In this document: positions 39,456 through 42,654 of the stretch, piece after piece
How positions within the stretch are numbered: position 1 is the stretch's first letter
How the letters are laid out: each line of letters opens with the position of its first letter
Position numbers and translations under genes: made by a program
Notes under the pieces: generated by a model
The model's input: only the letters and a program-made list of their open reading frames with translations
The model's database searches: none
Told to the model about the DNA's origin: nothing
Source of the DNA: Gemmatimonadota bacterium
Lineage (GTDB): Bacteria > Gemmatimonadota > Gemmatimonadetes > Gemmatimonadales > GWC2-71-9
NCBI GenBank assembly: GCA_003222155.1
Contig: QHUU01000071.1
Coordinates: 1 to 42,654, forward strand
Length of the DNA stretch: 42,654 nucleotides
Direction of reading: 5' to 3'

Positions 39456-40415
39456 ATGCGTCACAGCGTGCCAGTGCTCGCAGTCATGCTCGGCGTCACG
39501 TCGCTCGCCGCGCAGGGAGACCCGCAGTGCGACATCCCCGCCTCGCAGCCCGCTACTCAGGCCTGCAACACGGCGGTGGACGCGATCCGGGCGTTCCATC
39601 CCCTCGCCGGCATGATCGTGAGCGGCGGGAGCCCGGCGCTCGGGTCGTGGGGGTCGCTCGGCGGCGTCGGCCACATCAGTATCACAGCGCGTGTGAACGG
39701 GATCAAAGCGTCGCTGCCGAACCCCGACTCGACCAGTGCGACCGAGGTGCCGTCGAGCTTTCACGGCTACCTCCCAGCCCCCGTGGTGGAGGCAGCGGTC
39801 GGGCTGGTGCGGGGCCGAAACGGCTTCCTCGCCGTCGACGCCCTCGCGTCGGCCCTGGTGCTCCCCACCAGCGGTGTCTCGGAGCTGTCAGTGGACTCGA
39901 ACGCCACACACATCGGAGGGGCCGCCCTGGGGATCGGCTATGGGGCCCGGGTGGGGATCCTGGCCGGCGGCTTTCCCATCCCGGCGGTTTCGGTGAGCTG
40001 GATGCATCGGACGTTGCCGCGGATCCAGTACGGCACGCTGGGGCCGGCGCTCGGTACCGGTGAACAGTTCGAGTTCAGCATGGACCTGCGGGCCGACAAC
40101 TACCGCGCGGTCGCGAGCTGGAAGTTCGCGCTGTTCGACGTGGCGGCGGGACTGGGCGTCGACCACTACACTTCCAGTCAAACGAACATTCGCTTCCACG
40201 ACGGGCCAACGAGCGTGAGAACCGTCGTGATCAATCCGAGCAGCACCCGCGAACTACTGTTCGTGGACGGCGGGGTCAATCTCGCCGCGGTGAAATTCGT
40301 GGCGGAGCTCGGGTTCCAGACCGGGAAGGATCAGAGTTTCGCTACCACGTTCCGGGATTTCGATCCTAAGGCGGGGCATGCCTTCGGAGGCGTCGGCATT
40401 CGGTTCGGATTCTGA
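39456..40415 (+). CDS. Putative beta-barrel outer-membrane protein
   Basis: A 319-residue protein with a signal peptide (RHSVPVLAVMLGVTSLAA, cut before QGDPQ) and alternating beta-strand patterns such as GGAALGIGYGARVGILAGG and AVASWKFALFDVAAGLGVDHY. It ends AFGGVGIRFGF, with the terminal Phe recognised by the BAM complex. GGAGGG precedes the ATG. Function is unknown; a DUF6588-like family is possible. Its 3' end overlaps the likely ribD start by 38 bases. Confidence 0.75.
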   Translation: MRHSVPVLAVMLGVTSLAAQGDPQCDIPASQPATQACNTAVDAIRAFHPLAGMIVSGGSPALGSWGSLGGVGHISITARVNGIKASLPNPDSTSATEVPSSFHGYLPAPVVEAAVGLVRGRNGFLAVDALASALVLPTSGVSELSVDSNATHIGGAALGIGYGARVGILAGGFPIPAVSVSWMHRTLPRIQYGTLGPALGTGEQFEFSMDLRADNYRAVASWKFALFDVAAGLGVDHYTSSQTNIRFHDGPTSVRTVVINPSSTRELLFVDGGVNLAAVKFVAELGFQTGKDQSFATTFRDFDPKAGHAFGGVGIRFGF

Positions 40416-41514
40416 GCGACCGCCCGCCGAGCGGGCGGCCATGGAACGCGCCCTCGACCTCGCACGCCGGGGTTGGGGGCGCGTTGCTCCTAACCCCCTG
40501 GTCGGTGCCGTCGTCCTGGCCGGAGACACCACCGTCGCGGAGGGCTACCACGCCGAGTACGCGGGGCCGCATGCCGAAGTCGTGGCGCTGGAGGCGGCGG
40601 GCGCGCGGGCGCGCGGCGCCACTCTGGTGGTGAACCTCGAGCCGTGCGCGCACCACGGCAAGACGCCGCCCTGCACTGAGGCGATCGTCGCGGCGGGCGT
40701 CGCGCGCGTCGTCGCGGGCGTCGCGGACCCCGATCCGCTGGCGCACGGCGGGGCGGGGGTGCTCCGCGCCAGGGGCGTGATCGTCTCGATGGGCCTGCTC
40801 GCCGAGGCCGCGGCCGCGCTCAACGCGCCCTTCCTGTTCGCGCGCGAGCAGGCGGAGCGACCCTTCGTCGCCCTCAAGCTTGCGACCTCGATCGACGGCC
40901 GCATTGCCGACGCCGCCGGCAGCTCCCGCTGGGTCTCGGGTGAGGCGGCGCGGGAGTACGTCCATTGGCTGCGCGCGGGCTTCGACGCGATCGCGGTCGG
41001 CGGCATGACGGCCCTGCGGGACAACCCGCAGCTCACGGTACGCGGTCCGCTGACGCCGCGCCGGACGCCCGTGCGGGTCGTGTTCGACCGCCGCGCCATG
41101 CTGAACCAGACCGCCGACCTGGTGAAGACCGCGCGTGAGGTGCCGACCTGGGTCATGTCGTCGCCCGACGCGCCGCCCGCCAGCGTGTCGCTGCTCGAGC
41201 AGAGCGGCGTGCGCGTGTTCCGCCCCGGCTCGCTCGCCGACGGCCTGCGCCTGCTGCGCGAGGCGGGGGTCGAATCGGTGCTGTGCGAAGGCGGCGGCGC
41301 GCTGGGGGCCAAGTTGCTCGTCGACGGCCTCGTGGACCGGCTCTACTGGGTCCAGGCGCCGGTGTGGCTCGGCGACGCCGCCGTTCCGGCCTTTCCCGGG
41401 ATGGCGGCGGCACCCCTCGCGGCCGCCCCGCGCTGGATTCCCGTGGAGCGCCGCGCGCTGGGCCCCGATACATTACTGGTATTGGACAGGCGGATATGTT
41501 TACCGGGATCGTAA
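40378..41514 (+). CDS. ribD: RibD, bifunctional riboflavin deaminase/reductase
   Basis: Deaminates 2,5-diamino-6-ribosylamino-pyrimidinone phosphate and then reduces the ribosyl chain. The 378-residue protein has an N-terminal deaminase domain with zinc/catalytic residues H65, E67 (PHAEVVAL), C90 (EPCAHHGKTPPC) and C99, and a C-terminal NADPH reductase domain starting FVALKLATSIDGRIA with VLCEGGGALGAKLL. ATG 40378 overlaps the upstream gene; ATG 40441 would give 357 residues and also fits the family. I see no FMN riboswitch before it. The stop overlaps ribE by 19 bases. Confidence 0.95.
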   Translation: MPSEASAFGSDSERPPAERAAMERALDLARRGWGRVAPNPLVGAVVLAGDTTVAEGYHAEYAGPHAEVVALEAAGARARGATLVVNLEPCAHHGKTPPCTEAIVAAGVARVVAGVADPDPLAHGGAGVLRARGVIVSMGLLAEAAAALNAPFLFAREQAERPFVALKLATSIDGRIADAAGSSRWVSGEAAREYVHWLRAGFDAIAVGGMTALRDNPQLTVRGPLTPRRTPVRVVFDRRAMLNQTADLVKTAREVPTWVMSSPDAPPASVSLLEQSGVRVFRPGSLADGLRLLREAGVESVLCEGGGALGAKLLVDGLVDRLYWVQAPVWLGDAAVPAFPGMAAAPLAAAPRWIPVERRALGPDTLLVLDRRICLPGS

Positions 41515-42104
41515 GTGCCGTGGGGCGGATCGCGAAAGCGACGCGGCAGACGGGAAACGGGAAACGGGAAACGGGATTGACGCTCACGATCCGTGCTCCG
41601 TACAAGGGCGTCAAGCGGGGTGAGAGCATCGCGGTGAGCGGTGCGTGTCTCACGGTCGAGCGGGTGCTGAAGGGTGGCTTCGCCGTGCACGTCGTGGAGA
41701 CGACGGAGGGGCGGACGCTGTTCGGGGAATACGCCGTCGGACGCCCGGTGAATCTGGAGCGGGCGCTGCGCGCCACCGATCGCCTGGGGGGGCACATCGT
41801 GCAGGGGCACGTGGACGGCGTCGCGGTGGTGGAGCGGGTCGCGCGGAGCGGGGACGCATGGGTCTACGACCTGCGAGTGCCGCGGGCGGTGCGGGACGTT
41901 TCGATCCCGCACGGCGCCCTCACCGTCGACGGCGTAAGTCTGACGATCAACGATCTGCCGGGTCCCGACTCGGTGCAGATTTCGCTCATCCCGTTCACGC
42001 GCGAGCAGACGACGCTCGGAACACTGCGCGTCGGCGACCGCGTTCACGTGGAGGGTGACGTGCTGGGGAAGTACGTGAGGCAACTATGTCGCACGACAAC
42101 ATAA
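41496..42104 (+). CDS. ribE: Riboflavin synthase, alpha chain
   Basis: Dismutates two 6,7-dimethyl-8-ribityllumazines into riboflavin and a pyrimidine. The 202-residue protein has two lumazine-binding repeats: MFTGIV...[13 protein letters not shown] and [12 protein letters not shown], then [17 protein letters not shown]. The N-terminal loop at residues about 18-28 ([10 protein letters not shown]) is coded by a GGGAAAC tandem repeat, where other family members have a short variable turn. The stop overlaps ribB by 19 bases, the same distance as at the ribD junction. Confidence 0.97.
   Translation: MFTGIVSAVGRIAKATRQTGNGKRETGLTLTIRAPYKGVKRGESIAVSGACLTVERVLKGGFAVHVVETTEGRTLFGEYAVGRPVNLERALRATDRLGGHIVQGHVDGVAVVERVARSGDAWVYDLRVPRAVRDVSIPHGALTVDGVSLTINDLPGPDSVQISLIPFTREQTTLGTLRVGDRVHVEGDVLGKYVRQLCRTTT
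41552..41575 (+). repeat. Perfect GGGAAAC tandem repeat (quadruplex motif) in ribE
   Basis: Three perfect GGGAAAC heptamers followed by GGG. The four G-triplets with four-base loops match a canonical G-quadruplex motif. Three heptamers equal seven codons, so the repeat keeps the frame; it encodes GNGKRETG in a surface loop. Confidence 0.85.
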
Positions 42105-42654
42105 CGCAGGCGATCGCGGACATCCGCGCCGGCAAGTTGGTCATCGTCGCCGACGACGAAACCCGGGAGAACGAGGGCGACCTGGTCGGCGCGGCCGAGA
42201 AGGTCACGCCCGAGATGATCAACTTCATGGCGACGCACGGGCGTGGGCTCGTGTGCCTCACGCTCATGCCGGAGCGGTGCCAGGCCCTGGGGCTCACTCA
42301 GATGGCCGAGCACAATACCGAGGCGCACGAGACGGCATTCACCGTGTCGATCGACGCCGCGGTCCGCTTCGGGGTCACGACCGGGATCTCCGCCGCCGAC
42401 CGCGCCGCGACCATCCGCGTCGCGATCGATCCCGCCACGGTGCCGGCGGACCTGCGGCGTCCCGGGCACGTGTTCCCGCTGCGGGCGCGGCCGGGGGGGG
42501 TGCTGCAGCGGGTCGGCCAGACCGAGGCGAGCGTGGACCTGGCGCGCCTCGCGGGGCTCTACCCCGCGGGCGTGATTTGCGAGGTCCTGAACGCCGACGG
42601 ATCGATGGCGCGGCGGTCCGATCTGGAGCGCGTCGCGGCGCGGCACGGGCTTAC
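42086..42654 (+). CDS. ribB: 3,4-dihydroxy-2-butanone 4-phosphate synthase (3' end outside window)
   Basis: Makes the four-carbon unit of riboflavin from ribulose-5-phosphate. The 189 visible codons from ATG 42086 include the acidic loop [16 protein letters not shown] (metal and substrate binding), [50 protein letters not shown] and [14 protein letters not shown]. The frame is open to the window end, where a GTP cyclohydrolase II domain may follow, making it RibBA; that cannot be seen. A G8 run at 42493-42500 encodes conserved PGGV. Confidence 0.95.
   Translation, partial: MSHDNITQAIADIRAGKLVIVADDETRENEGDLVGAAEKVTPEMINFMATHGRGLVCLTLMPERCQALGLTQMAEHNTEAHETAFTVSIDAAVRFGVTTGISAADRAATIRVAIDPATVPADLRRPGHVFPLRARPGGVLQRVGQTEASVDLARLAGLYPAGVICEVLNADGSMARRSDLERVAARHGL

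Noticed and set aside
1-42654. tRNA, rRNA, insertion sequence, prophage or toxin-antitoxin genes
   Set aside because: I found no cloverleaf, rRNA motif, transposase, integrase or antitoxin pattern; gaps between genes are too short for most of these.

Overview
This is a very GC-rich stretch of bacterial chromosome with dense, mostly co-directional genes, many GTG/TTG starts and constant 1-4 bp stop/start overlaps. The gene set is housekeeping, with lipoproteins, periplasmic enzymes and beta-barrel outer-membrane proteins that imply a diderm envelope. The protein style (FtsZ followed by an M23 protein, alr-deoB-cdd, Tat-exported Gfo/Idh oxidoreductase, GH130, DUF305 plus LVIVD lipoprotein) fits the Gemmatimonadota or a nearby soil phylum. 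That placement is inference, because there is no rRNA in the window. I see no tRNA, CRISPR array, insertion sequence or prophage, and no gene-free stretch longer than about 140 bases.

Layout. (1) 1-9723: end of the division cluster (ftsA 3' end, ftsZ, M23 endopeptidase), a divergent hisA-like gene, a von Willebrand membrane protein, ftsY, recG, then asnS behind a large hairpin and its own promoter, and small membrane ORFs. (2) 9725-10474: mazG on the minus strand. (3) 10537-23171: one probable long transcription unit read through overlapping stops and starts: alr, deoB, cdd, a lipoprotein, an outer-membrane protein, mtaB, miaB, comFB, comEC, fbp and the catalytic subunit of a methylmalonyl-CoA mutase. 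(4) 23310-34674: accessory genes: DinB-like, secreted cupin, small membrane proteins, a zinc-ribbon protein, a Tat-exported Gfo/Idh oxidoreductase divergent from a secreted GH130 protein, DUF305 plus LVIVD lipoprotein, TMEM175-type channel, 1-Cys peroxiredoxin, DUF2127 and a SAM methyltransferase. (5) 34746-42654: a 57-residue basic protein, an unknown conserved protein, fmdB-type zinc ribbon, argS, a PfkB kinase, purM, an outer-membrane protein and ribD-ribE-ribB (cut by the window end).

Functionally the window joins cell division and envelope growth (ftsA/Z, M23, alr), protein targeting and translation (ftsY, asnS, argS), tRNA methylthiolation (mtaB, miaB), DNA uptake and repair (comFB, comEC, recG), nucleoside and nucleotide metabolism (deoB, cdd, mazG, purM), gluconeogenesis and propionate metabolism (fbp, mcm) and riboflavin synthesis.

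The most unusual signal is not a gene. Short G-tract repeats (GGGAAAC-like heptamers, some able to form G-quadruplexes) and GC-rich palindromes sit in frame inside conserved genes (VWA gene, mazG twice, OMP, mtaB, comEC, mcm, ribE), usually where the protein family has a variable linker or loop. Other points are a HisA homologue lacking several substrate-binding residues, a comFB-TAG-comEC same-frame junction with no canonical comEC start at its first membrane segment, and promoters placed so close to the start codon that the mRNAs should be leaderless.
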